This document shows positions 21,164 to 33,464 of a stretch of 64,000 nucleotides of DNA, in pieces; position 1 is the first letter of the stretch, and every line of letters starts with the position of its first letter. A program made the translations under genes and the position numbers. This stretch comes from Talinum fruticosum. Lineage: Eukaryota; Streptophyta; Magnoliopsida; Caryophyllales; Talinaceae. The notes under the pieces are model-generated. The model had not been told where the DNA came from. It did not search any database and saw only the letters and a list, made by a program, of their open reading frames with translations. The stretch spans positions 3,486,501 to 3,550,500 of the forward strand of contig JAITYX010000011.1 in assembly GCA_021018815.1 (NCBI GenBank), in the 5' to 3' direction.

Positions 21164-24100
21164 TGTAATACCTGAAATTTTAAGGAAAAGTAGCTGGAAA
21201 GTATAGAATTATTGAGTATTATTCCCCGCAACTAGGGGATTGAGTGACTCGATTTAATTTACAGACCGGACTTATTACTTTAAAATCTCCTTCGGAAGCT
21301 ACTGTCGAATAAACTAAATCAAGTAAATTGCCTTCCTTTTTTTCATCCGAGCTAAACTGTTGGGTGATTAGGAATTGTCGTGGCCGGTGTATTAAAATAA
21401 GTTCGGACGCAGAGGCATAAGGGGATGAAGAAAGGCAGACGCGTGGATTTGTTTTATGTAGAAAAGATTACTTTGGTCATGAAAAGATAAATGAGGTTTA
21501 ATGAAGAGGTGGGTTTTGGTTCAAGTGGAGAAATGAGATAGAAATCAATTTAGGGGTCCAATTAGGATCATTAACCGACCCAATTAGGCGGTGGAAAAAG
21601 AGGAAAGGAAAGAGGACTCGATGGGGGTGCCCGAGCAGCGAGAGAAGGAACGAGCGGGTGAAACAGAGAGAGAGAGAGAGAGAGCACGGAGTCGGAGCAG
21701 AGGCCGGTGGGCAAAGGTCGAGTAAAGGCTCGGGAAGGCGAAAGGAAAAGAAACGGAGCAAAAGAGGGTCGGGCAAGAGGAACCGAGAGGGAGAGAAGGC
21801 GAACGGTGCGAGGGCCAAGGAGGCCTAGCGGGGCTGGCGACAGTCGCGGACCGGAAAACGACGGTCGGCGACGCGAGCGAGGCGGTGAGCGAGGGAAGAA
21901 AGCGAGAGACTGATACAGAGCAAGGGCGAAGGAAAGGCCCGAGCGAGGGCAAGCGCGAGAGGTTCCAAGAGGCCGGAAATCGGGAAAGGTAGTGGCGAAA
22001 AGGGGAAGGACCAGCGGCGAACGCGTGAGGGCCGGACCGAGGGCAGCAGGAAACCGGAACCGCCGAACCGAAGCGAGAGTTCCCCGAAACCAAACGCAAC
22101 CGAATGCGGAGCGAGACAGACAAGCAATTCGATCAATTCCAAACCCAAGAATCCGAGGTGGGTAGTCTTATACTCTAAACTATTAGTAATTTCGAACCCA
22201 AATGGATTTATTGTGAATGTTGAATGTGTACTTGTGAATATTGAATTTGTTGTGAATTTCGAGTATCCGTATTGCAGAAACGGACCTAGTCGTTGTGTAA
22301 GAATGAAATAAGAGCTTAGAATGGATCTAGAGAATTGATAGAGCTGAAACGGGAAATGAAAGGAGTTACTTGGGTTAAATATTAATAGTTACTTAAGGTT
22401 GAATTGGAACATGATGATTCGAAGAGGTTAGATTGCATAGGTGAAACGAGTAGTATTGAAGTTTCGATTAGCTATTAAGGATGAAAAGTTGGGACATGGA
22501 TATGAATTATGAGTTAATTAAGTCTTAGAGATTCTTGAACTCGCGGTATTAAAGAGCTAATTACAAACATTGGGGAATGGTAGGTCGAAGTATAAAGAGG
22601 AGTAGGAATTCGTATAGAGTGATGCGCAATTGGGACATGTAAGTGAGAAATAGGTGATTGTGAGATTAATTACGTTCGAAGTATATTTAATTCCTCGAGG
22701 TTGAACTGAGTGTGAAAATAAGCAAAGCTAACGGAAACTGAATAATGAAAAGTGATTAAGAGTTTTATAACTAAGGGCGGACAAACAAGAGTCGAGTAAT
22801 AAGAAAGAGACATACAATGGGAATTCGGGAATTTGAGGCAAGGAATGGTAAGGTTAAGTTGAGGAATTGGAGTAAAGACAGGGAGTTGAGGAAAGTTGAG
22901 ACGTGAGCAAACATAGTGGATTCACGGAGTAGAGACATAAGGTGAGGAATGGAGGTGAAGAGAATGAATTGTGACGAATTGAAACGTTAACTTAAGTGAT
23001 ATATGCTTGTGGTTGCTGTGACTCAGGAAATGGAGATTAATCATACTAAAGTGAGGGATTGAGAAAGCATAGTTGGAAAAGAGTTGAGAATGATTGCTTG
23101 CATTGAATGGTGATTATTCGTGCTATGTGATTGCTTTACGTGATGCTCAAAAATAGTTTCGAAAGGAGTTTTGTATTTTACGTGAATGATTCTTGAATGC
23201 AATTTCTTGAGAACCGCCTTTCGAACATGATTATGTTTTAAAGAAGCAAAGCTGATTTGAGAAAGTGAATTTATAAGGGTGACACGTGGTGTCATGCCTT
23301 CCTTAAAACCAAATCGATTGAGAAAGTTGTGAAGTGAATGTGATGAATGAGTATGTGCAAAGAGTTTTGAATCGACGAGGCTATGGATCGTTTAGCATAC
23401 CGAAGGGTTCGAACTGGGAACGCCCAGCTAGAGACTTCGAGGGAAGGGTTCTAATAGGGGTCCTGCAGAGGCAGGATGCCCGCTCCGAGACTTCCTGAAG
23501 AATGGTCTCGGGAGCCTTTTGTCGGGGTGCACCCCGAATTAAAGAAGTGCTAGTTCGAGTCCTCGAAGGCCCGGAAAAGTTGATTCAACCCCAAAAGTAT
23601 GTTCATGAATGTGAAACTGTGTTTTTAAGTGATTGAAGAGTCTTGATCTTTTTCATTGCAAGAGATTTCAGTGAAAAGTATATAGATTTCTATTACACTA
23701 TTATGCTTTCGCAGATTTCATTATTATGAGTATTATGTGTAAAGAATTTCCATTTTAAGGGTATAAAACTTCGGTGAGCCCATGGTTTATTGCTCACCCC
23801 ACAAATTCCCCCTTTCCACCCCAAGTGTGCAGGTACATTATCGGAAGGTAGGATCTATGCGTAGCACAATCCGGACCCTTGCCGACTCGCTGAGTGCTAG
23901 AGCCGACTCAAGGAACCGACATGCATTGTTATGATTCTAAATGTTGTATTTGTAATTTAGTTCATATAGTTGTACCCGATGTATCGTAAACCAATTAGAT
24001 TGTTTTAAGTTTTATAGCATGATTGGTTAGACTCCGGCGTGTGGCCGTTGAGTTGTATACTTCGAGCGTGTGGCTCGTTGAGTTATATTATGCTTTTTAT

Positions 24101-24312
24101 GCAGGGTTTTAAGGCTTTGAGCCTATGGGATAGTCCATATTACAAATAGAATTCTGCCGAAATTTTTAGGATATCTCAAGTTCCTTTGGGAAACCATCCT
24201 TATTGTTTTTGAGTTGAGTTTAGACAGCCAAACCAACACCGAAAGAGCCTTGGGAGTTCCTTTAAGGAACTCGGCGATGTAATACTCCTAGGGGTGTTTT
24301 GGAGTGTTACGA
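21164..24312 (+). mobile_element. Probable solo LTR of a gypsy-type retrotransposon (about 3.15 kb)
   Basis: The segment starts TGTAATACCTGAAATTTTAA and ends GGTGTTTTGGAGTGTTACGA. Starts of the form TGTAATACC and ends of the form GTGTTAC(A) are typical of long LTRs in the chromovirus (Tekay/Del-like) group. The flanking 5-mers GTATT (21159-21163) and GTATC (24313-24317) match at 4 of 5 bases. A TATAAAAC box lies at about 23762, followed by a GCTCACCCC motif and by TGCAGGTACATTATCGGAAG, all common in such LTRs. No primer-binding site or polyprotein follows. The GC-rich and GA-rich block at 21600-22100 has no supported protein. The end base is A after G where CA is expected, so the border is uncertain by 1-2 bases. 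Confidence 0.6.
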
Positions 24313-25014
24313 GTATCTTAGCGGTTTGAAGCTATCATTTGAAACCTGATGGAGTAAAGCGAGAATTCATGAGAGCCCGGATTACTTACAAACACCATTA
24401 TATCCTCTAAGGTCACTTACAATCTCTCTACACCAAATCCAAAGCAACAACATTTTCTCGCTTGACATTTAACAACACAATAACAAAACCTAGCAAATAC
24501 CATTATATCATCCCTTACAAATATAACAAGATGGGTTGGCAAAACTAGGAGAGCTTTTGTCTCTTCTTACCATTAGGCAAAAAACATTTCAAGTATCATA
24601 CTCCGGAATAAATGAATTGTACAATTTCTAAGGCAACGAATCTCCAAAACAATAGACCAATTTCAAGATGACAAGAAAGAAATTGCTTCAACAAAATTGT
24701 GCAATTAGGCAAAAAACCCTAATCTCGGCTTGCGTGGATATAGAACAGCCGGAAGATAGCAAAAGTAGTGGTTGAGATAGCCGGTGGTGGCCAGTGATAG
24801 GGAGTGAGAGGGGCGGCCGAATGATGATGGATGAGCGATAGGGGTACCGGTGTCTGCGCTGGCGAGCGAGAAAGAGAGGAGGTGACGAGAGAGGTCCGGA
24901 GAGAGAAGAGGGGTTGTTCAGGTTTGTTAAGTTGAGAGAGAGAGAGAGAGACGACGAAGTAAGGTGGGCGACCGCCTAACAGGCGGCAGTGTCGGCGACA
25001 AGCGGGTGACAAGC
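24313..25014 (-). promoter_or_regulatory. Right arm of the Mutator-like element with leader-like CT-rich region (minus strand)
   Basis: On the minus strand, moving inward from the right terminus, the DNA becomes CT-rich and then GC-rich, and then reaches TAGGGTTTTTTGCCTAATTG at about 24720, a pattern typical of plant 5' leaders and first introns. A transcript starting here would run into the dioxygenase fragments. No protein is supported. Confidence 0.35.
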
Positions 25015-25234
25015 AACTGTCGGTGTACGAGAGAGAGAGGTGGGGAAGCCATTGATGGAATTTGGGTTTGGAAATGTCGAGGCATTCAAACCGACCCCTC
25101 CAAATTTAATTTTTTGTTTTTTTAATTATAAAAACGTCTTTTAATTGAAGCCTTTAGATCAAGATTGAACAGTTCATATTTAAAGTGCTTACCTAATGAA
25201 TGGTGCTTACTTATAGGGGTGCTTACTCGAACTC

Positions 25235-25237
<3 letters not shown>

Positions 25238-25309
<72 letters not shown>
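25238..25309. repeat. (AT)n microsatellite, about 36 units
   Basis: This is a pure AT repeat lying between the right end of one Mutator-like element and the left end of the next. The repeat may hide the target duplications of both. Confidence 0.95.
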
Positions 25310-25313
<4 letters not shown>

Positions 25314-25316
25314 GTA

Positions 25317-25440
25317 AGGGAGGGTTCAAGTGAGCCCTCCCTTTAGGTGAGCTCATCCATTAGGTGAGCACTTTTAATCTCGATCATCTAATTTTTATTT
25401 AATAGTTGAAATTAAAAGGGGAAAGTTTTTATTTAAAAAA
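25317..25440 (+). repeat. Left terminus of a second Mutator-like element
   Basis: The sequence GGGAGGGTTCAAGTGAGCCC, followed by TAGGTGAGCTCATCCATTAG and by GAAATTAAAAGGGG, resembles the 17881 terminus in order and content but is clearly diverged. The CT-rich leader-like DNA that follows (25490-25700) also parallels that element. The right terminus is not certain; a weak candidate lies near 30000-30060. Confidence 0.55.
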
Positions 25441-26524
25441 AAAAAAGAAAAATAGTTTTTGGTCGAGAGAGGGAGGAGGGGTCCGGAAATTAACCCACAC
25501 TTCCATCCCTCCCTCCCCTTCTACTCTCTCGTTCCTCTGCTCTCTAGTTCTTCTCTCTCGCTCTCGCCGGAGCATCTCTCCTCCCGACACGGTGCTTCTC
25601 TCGCCGCTATCCTCCTCTTGCCGCTGTCCTCCTCCCGCCGTTGTCCTCCTCCTATCGCATAAGCTCCCAGTCTTCTCACTCATCTCATCTCATTTTATTT
25701 GGCTGTGACCCTCCATGGACGCTACCACCCATCCCTCCCATCCCGACCTGTCCAGCCACCGGTCAGCCGCCATATAGCCCGCGTTCACCTCCACTTCCGA
25801 AAGCTACCGTCGTTCCGTCGATTGGTCGGGTTCGTTCTTTCCTTCCCACTCCCCAAAAATCAGATCAAGGGTTAATGCTCTTTTGCATACTCAAAACATG
25901 TATTCACCGAATGATGTTTACCCATGAACCCCGTACTTAGGACCCTCGATTTTTTACATATTGATTAGAAAAAATTTGGAAATTTGATTGATATTTGGCA
26001 TATTGAGTAGAATACAATTCGATTTTTGTTAGAAATTAGTAGATATACTTTGATTTTTCGCTATTTGGATTGAATTGTGTTTGGGAAAATCAGATTGAGT
26101 TGGAATTTGGCAAACCTAATTAGGATGCATAAGTATTACAATAGGTCAAGAGTCAGCATGATGAGTCAAATTATTTGTCATCATTATAGTTATCATTGCC
26201 TATTTTGAGGTTTGAAGTTGCGGAATCAAGATTTCTCATTTGCATCACTATATTCTGTATTCATAGTCCATCTTCCCACTCCTTTCGGAGTCTGTTATAT
26301 CCTACTACTCCACTTCCCCCTCTCTCTCTAAATATGAAACAATTGGCATACAGAGAACCCACTGGTCTCTTGTGAGGACCATTTTGTTGATTTGAACATA
26401 AGCACCGACAGTGTGATTGCTAGCAATAGAGTAATGGAAAATTGAAAGATTATATACGATGCTGGCGATAGAAGCCACTAGTCTCTTATGATTGCTAGCA
26501 ATAAAGCAATGAAAGATTATACAA

Positions 26525-26595
26525 AGTCTATTAGCTCAAGTGGTAGAGCATTTGTGTATAACACAAAGATGTGGGTTTGAACCCCATATAGGCTA
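26525..26595 (+). repeat. tRNA-like sequence, copy 3 (71 nt)
   Basis: The acceptor stem is AGTCTAT/ATAGGCT with one T-G wobble. The D stem is GCTC/GAGC and the T arm is GTGGG-TTTGAAC-CCCAT. The anticodon stem is TTTGT/ACAAA with a canonical 7 nt loop GTATAAC, which would give anticodon ATA, not one used by a normal plant tRNA. It is the copy closest to a standard cloverleaf. Confidence 0.75.
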
Positions 26596-27489
26596 CAAAT
26601 ATTATCATCTGCATGCCTCTAATGTTGGTTGGTGATCTCAGTTGGCTTCATTGTTGTTAGGAATGGGCGTTGCTTTATAAATTTCTCTTGTTGAATGAAA
26701 GCCAAGAAGAACACTCACAGTTTGGAAATTTCATGTGTAATAAGTATAGACTCATATGTACTAAGTACGAGACTGTTTTTGAGATATGGTAATTTACGAG
26801 TTGAAGACTTAGGCATAGAGATTGTTTCCAGTGTCCGGCAATTTTAATGTGAGCACTTAGGTATGAGCTCTCCTGTTATATTGGTAATTTGTAGTTGAAT
26901 ACTCACAAATGTCCTTTTGCTCCCTAAGCTTGCTTTTGTCATTAATGGAAAAGATTGAGGTCTTCTACCTTGGTTGAGCTCTTTCTAATTGATTTGTACT
27001 TCCCCTAGCTTAGAATTACATCTCGCTTGTTTCATAAGCACAAAGCAAGGCGGCCACGACGATGAGAACAAGGCAAGTCATATGACTACCACCCATGACT
27101 TCAAATTCAGCTTCACCAGCATGGAGAACTTGATAATTCTAAGCTAACTCTATGGCTTCGATACCTCTTTTCCGCATTTGGTACCGGGGTGATTTCCATA
27201 GCATACTCACTTCACGAGCCTATTGAACCAAGTCATAAGTTGTCTTTTAATCTTTCCATCATCTCGAACATCATAGCAGAGGGGGCTTCTTCTTCCATAC
27301 TCACTTTTCCTAATCTAAAATGATAGTTGCATAGAAGCTGTCATTGAGGCAAGAATTCCTCCAATCCTCTTCAGTAAATTCTCAAGCTTTGCATAATCAC
27401 CTAATCACAAATTAGTATTTGGAAGTGACAACAGACTACTCTTGTTGGGTAGAAGCGACTCACCGGATTGCACAAATAGCCTCACAAAT

Positions 27490-27560
27490 AGCCTATATGG
27501 GATTCGAACCCATAACTCCGTGTACAATTACGCGTTGCTCTATCTTTGAGCTAATAGGCT
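27490..27560 (-). repeat. tRNA-like sequence, copy 4 (71 nt)
   Basis: On the minus strand the acceptor stem AGCCTAT/ATAGGCT is perfect, the D stem is GCTC/GAGC, and the T arm is ATGGG-TTCGAAT-CCCAT with all five pairs intact. The anticodon arm is poorly paired. It is inverted relative to copy 3, 895 bp away. Confidence 0.7.
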
Positions 27561-28439
27561 AGCAAAAATGTCTTACAATAAATGCAAAAATGTCTCAAAA
27601 ATAAAAAAATTCTGCTGAAAACTAGGAACTCCATACGCTGAAATTGGAACTCTTGCTTTGATCGCTCTTTCTTCTATGGTATAATTCTCATAACTTCATT
27701 TTAGGTGTGTCCATAGGCCTAGGTGCTCCAAAATGAGCTTTCTTCTACTTTTACACGCATGTCTTGCTAGCAACCGCACTTGTTCTAACCTAGACCGAAC
27801 TTGCTAGCAATTGCACTTGTTCGATGAACCGAAGGGCATATCCATCAAAAGATGTGTAAAATATTACGGATAGGGAGGAGTAATTGGTTGGTATTACCTT
27901 TTTAACTACTGAAGATAACTAATTGGGACATGGCAAGATACTGAGGATATATTTGAATCTTTATGCAAATCAGCGCGCAAGATTAGGTTGGCATCATTTG
28001 CTGCACATAATCTAAGCAGAAGGCTATAATAGAAAAAATTGTTAAAATTTGCGTGTCATTACAAAGAAGTCCTTTCATTATATTATTTTTCTATCATCAT
28101 TAACTCGAAATGTTTCAGTGACACCATTTCATGGATCAAAGTAAATAATTCTTGGGGTTATTTTACTCTACAAGCATTTTTTCTCGGTGTCCCAACCTAT
28201 GTGAAGGCCTAAATCTAATTTAAATTGTGAAGTATTTAGGAATTTATAAAGTTACAATGATGAACATCATTCTGGTAACCTTGTCGATGGAGTTGTCATT
28301 GATGATTCCGATGTATTTCTTTTTGGAGCTCGAAGTATTTACAACTCTTCCTCCCCTCCCCCTTCTATGTTTGGCTACAACTCAAAACCCTCAATTTGAT
28401 ATGCTAGCAATGAGTACATTTGTGATTCAACCCTTAAAC

Positions 28440-28510
28440 AACCTATGTAGGATTTGAACCTACATCTTTGTGTAAATCGCACAATGCTATGCCGATCGAG
28501 CTAATAGGTT
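28440..28510 (-). repeat. tRNA-like sequence, copy 5 (71 nt)
   Basis: On the minus strand the acceptor stem is AACCTAT/ATAGGTT, a compensatory A-T replacement of the G-C pair in copy 1. The T stem GTAGG/CCTAC likewise replaces a G-C pair by A-T. The anticodon stem is TTGTG/CACAA with a 7 nt loop. One D-stem pair is lost. Confidence 0.7.
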
Positions 28511-30060
28511 TATGACATTACTAATTTTCAGTCAAGACTACCGGCTACAATGTCAACTAACTCTCTATAATCAACAATTGGGGGCTAGAAGTAATACTAA
28601 CATGTGGCATTATCATTGGGATAAGTTCAACTATGCACTTCTCAATTTTTAGTCAAATATACCCAAAAGAGAGAAAAGATTTGATCATTTTTTGCATCAA
28701 ACATGGATTGGTCGATACAAGGAGAATGCATCACAGCTTTAACAACCCTACCATTATCAACAAGCCCATCAATCATAGACGTCTAAGAAACAACTTCTCT
28801 CTCGGCATTTTATCAAACACCTTGCAGGCATATTTCTACATTCACAAATAGCCACATGCTCATTGCGACTCTATTTCGAATTGGATTTGGGCTTTTAATA
28901 GTACCAGATAGGAATGACAATCAAAGTACATCATAGATTCCAAGCTTCCCTCAAATTCCACGTTTGTACAAGTATAGACAATATGATTATGTCACCTCGG
29001 GGAGAATCCGGAGGTAATGCAAATCTCCACCAATTATGCGGAATGGCTTGCCATCTTTCCGAACATGTCCTCAACAATCTCAAACTTCCCGAAATTAAGC
29101 CGATGAAATAAAACAGAACCCACCAACACACAGATTACAAACACATGAAAGGCCACTTCACCCGATCACTCCTAGCTATCCATTCTAATAACAACACACT
29201 TTATAAGTCTAAAAATGGCATTCACAACACCCTGCAATTCTATTACACTCCCACCTAAAGAATACACAGGATCAAGCCAAAATGCATAGGGTGTTCACGA
29301 GTCTAAACTTAAAAGAAATTATGCCAAATTACAAATAATTCAAATGGTTAGAACAAAATATTTTTTGATATAATTGACACAAGCAACACCATTATCGACT
29401 ACTACAAATTCTTAAAAATTGAACACACCACTGCATAGATGTGCTCGGAACTATGCAGAAACATCCAACAAGAAAACTAAGAATCGAGTTGTCCAAGTAA
29501 TCGAGTTTCAAAGAGAGAGAAAGAGTAAAGAAGAACCTTTTGCGATGGCGATGGGCGAGGGATTGGGGAGAGTGAGAGACAGAGAGAGAGAGGAGAAAGG
29601 AGAGAGAAGGAAGAAGAGCGACGAAGGAGAAGAAGGACACATATAAGCAACACCACATAACAAATCTTCTAACGCAAAAACGAAAAACAAAACAATGAGT
29701 CCAAAAGCTCTAAATCCTAATCAAATTTAGACCATTTGCAATCAACATGAGTAAAAACCCTAAATTGAAGCTAAAGCTCATAACTGAAAGCAACTAATTC
29801 TAAGTTCCAAATATGAGGGCATATTACCTTCGAAGAGGGACGACTGCGACGGGAGGATTCCGACAGGTGGACCCGGCGTAAGGGAGAGCTCCGATGAGAG
29901 AGAGAGAATAGGAGACGAAAGGGAGCGAGACTCTTATTTTGGGAATCTATTTTATGTAAATTTGTTAACCAACATTTAGGATGTCTAAAAAGGATACAAT
30001 ATATTAGTAGGAGCTCATCCTTAGAATGGAGAAAGTGGTGAGTCCTTGACCTTTGAGCTT

Positions 30061-30627
30061 CCTAATCAAAACCCCGAACCCACCATTTTAGGTTATGAGA
30101 TCGGTCTTTTATATAGTTTTTCTCTTTTGGAACAAGAGTCAACCTTGTTTTTTTTCCCCAGAAAAAATAGAATTTTAAAATTATTTTATAAAAATCATGT
30201 CTTGTTTGGGTCATAACAAGGTGGTGATTCTACTCATCCGAATTTCGGGCGCCACGAGTGCCATAGTGGACTAGTGGTTTTGTTGTTTTCATGATTTGCA
30301 AAGTATATTTATGGCTTCCTTGCGGGTTATGGTCATAAATGGTGCAGATAATTTTCACAGGAATGGAGCAACCGATATCAATAGTGATTAAAAAATTGGT
30401 GGCCTTATCTCAATTGCGGCAGTAGGCTCAAGCAGTCTTCCCGAACTTGTGTATGAAATATAAATATTAATAAAACAAGTGACTAACTCGCAAGGATAGA
30501 AGGTTGAATTGTGATAGTTCTATAGGGATAGTCTGGTGTCTTTTATTTAGTCTCGTGACTCCTATTATGCATTACTACATTTGTATATGTATGTGTAGCT
30601 AAATCCTTCGAACCAAATCATCTTGGG
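30061..30627. other. Spacer upstream of a LINE fragment
   Basis: The DNA has moderate AT content and no family similarity in any frame. The part close to 30600 may be LINE sequence upstream of the RNase H domain. Confidence 0.4.
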
Positions 30628-31255
30628 TTGAATGGCGATCTAGGAGCGAGACTAGATCAACATTTCAAACCATCCCTACCTTCCCCCTCATTACGTGCCA
30701 ACACTTCTAACCATATGATTTGTTGGCATAAACCACCTGGAGGATTTATCAAAGTTAACTTCGACGGTTCAAGGTTTTCTTTAGCGGCGGCGGGAGGCTT
30801 TGTCATCAAAAGTTGGGATGGCAAGTTTCTTCGAGCTGGAGCAACAAATTTGGGGTCATCCTCGATTTTGTTAGTAGAGGCTACTGCCATGAGAAATGGT
30901 GTTAAAGGAGCAGTTCAAGCGGGGTTTCGTTCTATCATTTTGGAAGGAGATAATTTAACGGTCATTAAAGCAATTCAAGGTGAAATCCAGGTTCCTTAGG
31001 AAATTCGGACGCCGATTCAAGACACTCATTGTTTCCTTCGGAAGTGCGACCAAGTCTTTATCCATCACACATTTACGAAGGGAATCGGGCTGCTAACTGG
31101 GTAGCCAAGTTCGGTCATTGTATTTATTCTACTTTAATTTGGTTTTCTATCCCCTCTTCTTCCTTTCTCTCCATTTTAATGGAGGACAACTTAGGTAGAA
31201 CCCTTGCGAGAAGGGTTATCCATTAGTTGTTGTACTTGCCCATTCCAAAAAAAAA
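30628..31255 (+). pseudogene. LINE-type RNase H domain with 3' end and A-tail
   Basis: The frame encodes ICWHKPPGGFIKVNFDGS, AAAGGFVIKSWDG, LLVEATAMRNGV and IILEGDNLTVIKAI. The three acidic residues of the RNase H active site (Asp in NFDG, Glu in VEA, Asp in EGDN) are all present. This is the RVT_3 type domain at the end of plant LINE polyproteins. A TAG at about 30997 replaces the Trp of the usual PW motif, and a one-base shift follows before GNRAANWVAKFGH. The A-run at 31247-31255 marks the 3' end. No reverse transcriptase is present, so the copy is 5'-truncated. It is the reference copy for the Helitron insertion at 11487. Confidence 0.8.
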
Positions 31256-32110
31256 TGTATGTGTAGCTGAGATTTGTCGATTCCATAAGAAGTTTTGATC
31301 AAAAGCTATGACGGAAGGAGTAGGAGTGGACATACGCCTACTCAGTAATGTTTTGATTCATAAGGTGAGATTTTTTTGATTTTTGAAGTTAGTTTGTACT
31401 TGTAATCTTTAGCCTATTAGATTAATAATAATGGAAAAAATCAATAAATATTGTGTATAAATAATCTGTAGGTGGAAAATATGCACGCCTAAGAATACGA
31501 CAAAAAGTTGGTGTTTTAAGTTCTAACTATACATCGAATATAAAATAAAAAGTGAAAATCTTCACATTTAAAAGTAACATTGTATTTTCTTTTTGGTCAA
31601 AAATTTCCTTTCATTAAATATAAATTAGGAGAATATATCATCCATAACCTTTTATTCCAATTTACAACAATTAGCCCAACATTGAAATTTCTCGAACACG
31701 TTTCCTTCAACCGCTTAGTTGAATAGTTATATGCTAACAATGACAACTATATTTGAACTTCTATCTACTACTAAAATTTCTATATGATACTTAAACATTT
31801 ATCTACTACTCAAATAGACAAAAATAATAAAAAGAAAGATAGAACTGAGTGTAGAAAATGAACCCAAGTCAATAGATGAATCCTTCTTCTGTGAAGCCAA
31901 TCCATCTTCTATTGTTGTGTAGACACAGTTCTTTTATATACAAGACAGTTTACATCTATTATTTTATTATAATTTATTAGTTATAAGAAACATATAAATA
32001 TCGATTTATACCTAAGTATTCAATAATCTTTTTTGAAGATTATCTCAGTAAACTAACTGAATCCACATCATATGTGACATCACAATTGAGTAATTAAGCT
32101 TTCTCCTTTT
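31256..32110. other. AT-rich intergenic DNA, no gene seen
   Basis: No family similarity or repeat structure beyond A and T runs was seen on either strand. Confidence 0.5.
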
Positions 32111-33464
32111 TACGGGTGAAAATTAGTATCTATTAAATGGATAACCACCCTTATCCACCCAAATTGGGTGGATAATAACCACAAACAATGGGTAATGATG
32201 GATGGAGGATGGGTAAATACCCATATTTATGGTGGGTATTCAATGGATATATAGGTATCCACATATCCAAGACTTGTAATTAAAAAAAAAAACAATATAT
32301 TTGCCATTTAAATACATTTACAAAAAAACCTTAGAATTAGATACTCATATACTACCAATTTTTAAGTAAGTTATCGACATCCTTTCTCATATTTTCTCTC
32401 TCCTTTCTTAACCTAATCTGATACCATAAATTTATGATTTCCCATTATTTACTTTTTTTCCTCCTCGCAATATCCTTTGCCTCCTCTCAATACTTCTTTT
32501 TCACCTTTTTTTGTTGAGTGTTTGTTTTGTTAATTTTTAGTTTGGGGAGAGGATGATGCCTGTAATTTGTTCAAAAATTTTTTTAATATAAGTTTCAAAC
32601 AAAACAAGAAAAATAATATACTTTAAAATTCTATTAACTTCATTTTTCAATGTAGCCAAAGCACATCGATATTCAATATTTTCTATAAATTAGAGGCATT
32701 TAAGTTAAAAAAAAAAATTTCTTAGTACTTATATTCTTGATAAAAAATAATAGTTATTATATATCTTTTTGATATGTTAATTTTTATTTTTATACACATA
32801 TAGTTTAGGGGATTTAAATCTTAATTTCTTTCTTTACAAGATTCCATGGTTTTTATGGAATAATGAATTGAAAAAACAAAGATGTTTATTTATACTATAT
32901 TTGCTAGTCTCTCAATCTGACCTATTTCATATTGTCAATTTCTCATTTCGTCTAAATATCTTTCTATTTTATTTTCATTTTTACTGATAAAATTTTATTT
33001 TAGTTATTAAGATTAATATACTTGAATAAAATCGGTCTTAATTTTGAATTTTCGTTCTACATTATATTATACCGCTTTTATAATTTATTTGAACAAAAAA
33101 AATATATAGTTATTTTTCTAAACTTTGTTTACTAGCATTCTATATTTGTTTTTATTTTTAGAGTATTAACCCATATTGTAAGTCCAAATTTACATCCTTT
33201 CATTCATAAATATAATATCTAGCATAAGTTATTTTAAAAAATAGTTTATTTTGGTAGAGATAACTTCAAATAATTTTTGTTAATTAATCCTCATATTAAA
33301 AATTATTTTAAATAAAATTAACGTACACCTACCATAAGCTTAACAATACATCTAATTAATTAAACACATATCTATAATATGATAAGATAATATTTCCAAT
33401 GAGGACTTGAACTTATACTTAAGATTATGACTAATGTATACTAGGTGTAAGTTCAACTCTTTCA

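Larger units (their letters stand above)
17881..25238. mobile_element. Mutator-like element (Pack-MULE type) with about 180 bp terminal inverted repeats
   Basis: The left end begins GGGAAGGGTTCAAGTAAGCA. The right end on the minus strand reads AGAAGAGTTCGAGTAAGCAC. The similarity continues inward for roughly 180 bp on both sides and includes CGACATTTCCAAACCC at about 18048 and 25065 (minus). Long terminal inverted repeats of this kind mark Mutator-like elements. Flanking 9-mers (CATATATAT and ATATATATA) are compatible with a target duplication but lie in simple sequence. No transposase is present. The interior carries promoter-like CT-rich leaders next to both ends, dioxygenase gene pieces, two tRNA-like sequences and a nested solo LTR, so the original element was about 4.2 kb. 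Confidence 0.7.
25441..30060 (+). other. Body of the second Mutator-like element; no intact gene
   Basis: A CT-rich, GC-richer leader-like block (25490-25850) is followed by intron-like DNA, three tRNA-like sequences and, near 29500-29950 on the minus strand, another CT-rich leader-like block with a possible GT donor. Exon-like minus-strand segments near 27180-27420 contain short frames that I do not recognise. The open frames of the CT-rich blocks look accidental. Confidence 0.4.

Noticed and set aside
21498..22148. Long Ser/Leu/Arg/Pro-rich minus-strand frames
   Set aside because: They lie in the GC- and GA-rich part of the probable solo LTR, overlap in several frames and have no recognisable domain.
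25406..25940. Ser/Leu-rich frames on both strands
   Set aside because: They are products of a CT-rich leader-like block in the second Mutator-like element, not a protein.
19347..28510. Calling the five tRNA-like sequences functional tRNA genes
   Set aside because: Two have 8 nt anticodon loops, one has a poorly paired anticodon arm, one has G at position 33, and the one with a normal loop would carry anticodon ATA.
29940..30060. Right terminal inverted repeat of the second Mutator-like element
   Set aside because: Similarity to the 25317 terminus (GATGAGCTC and nearby bases on the minus strand) is too weak to set a border.
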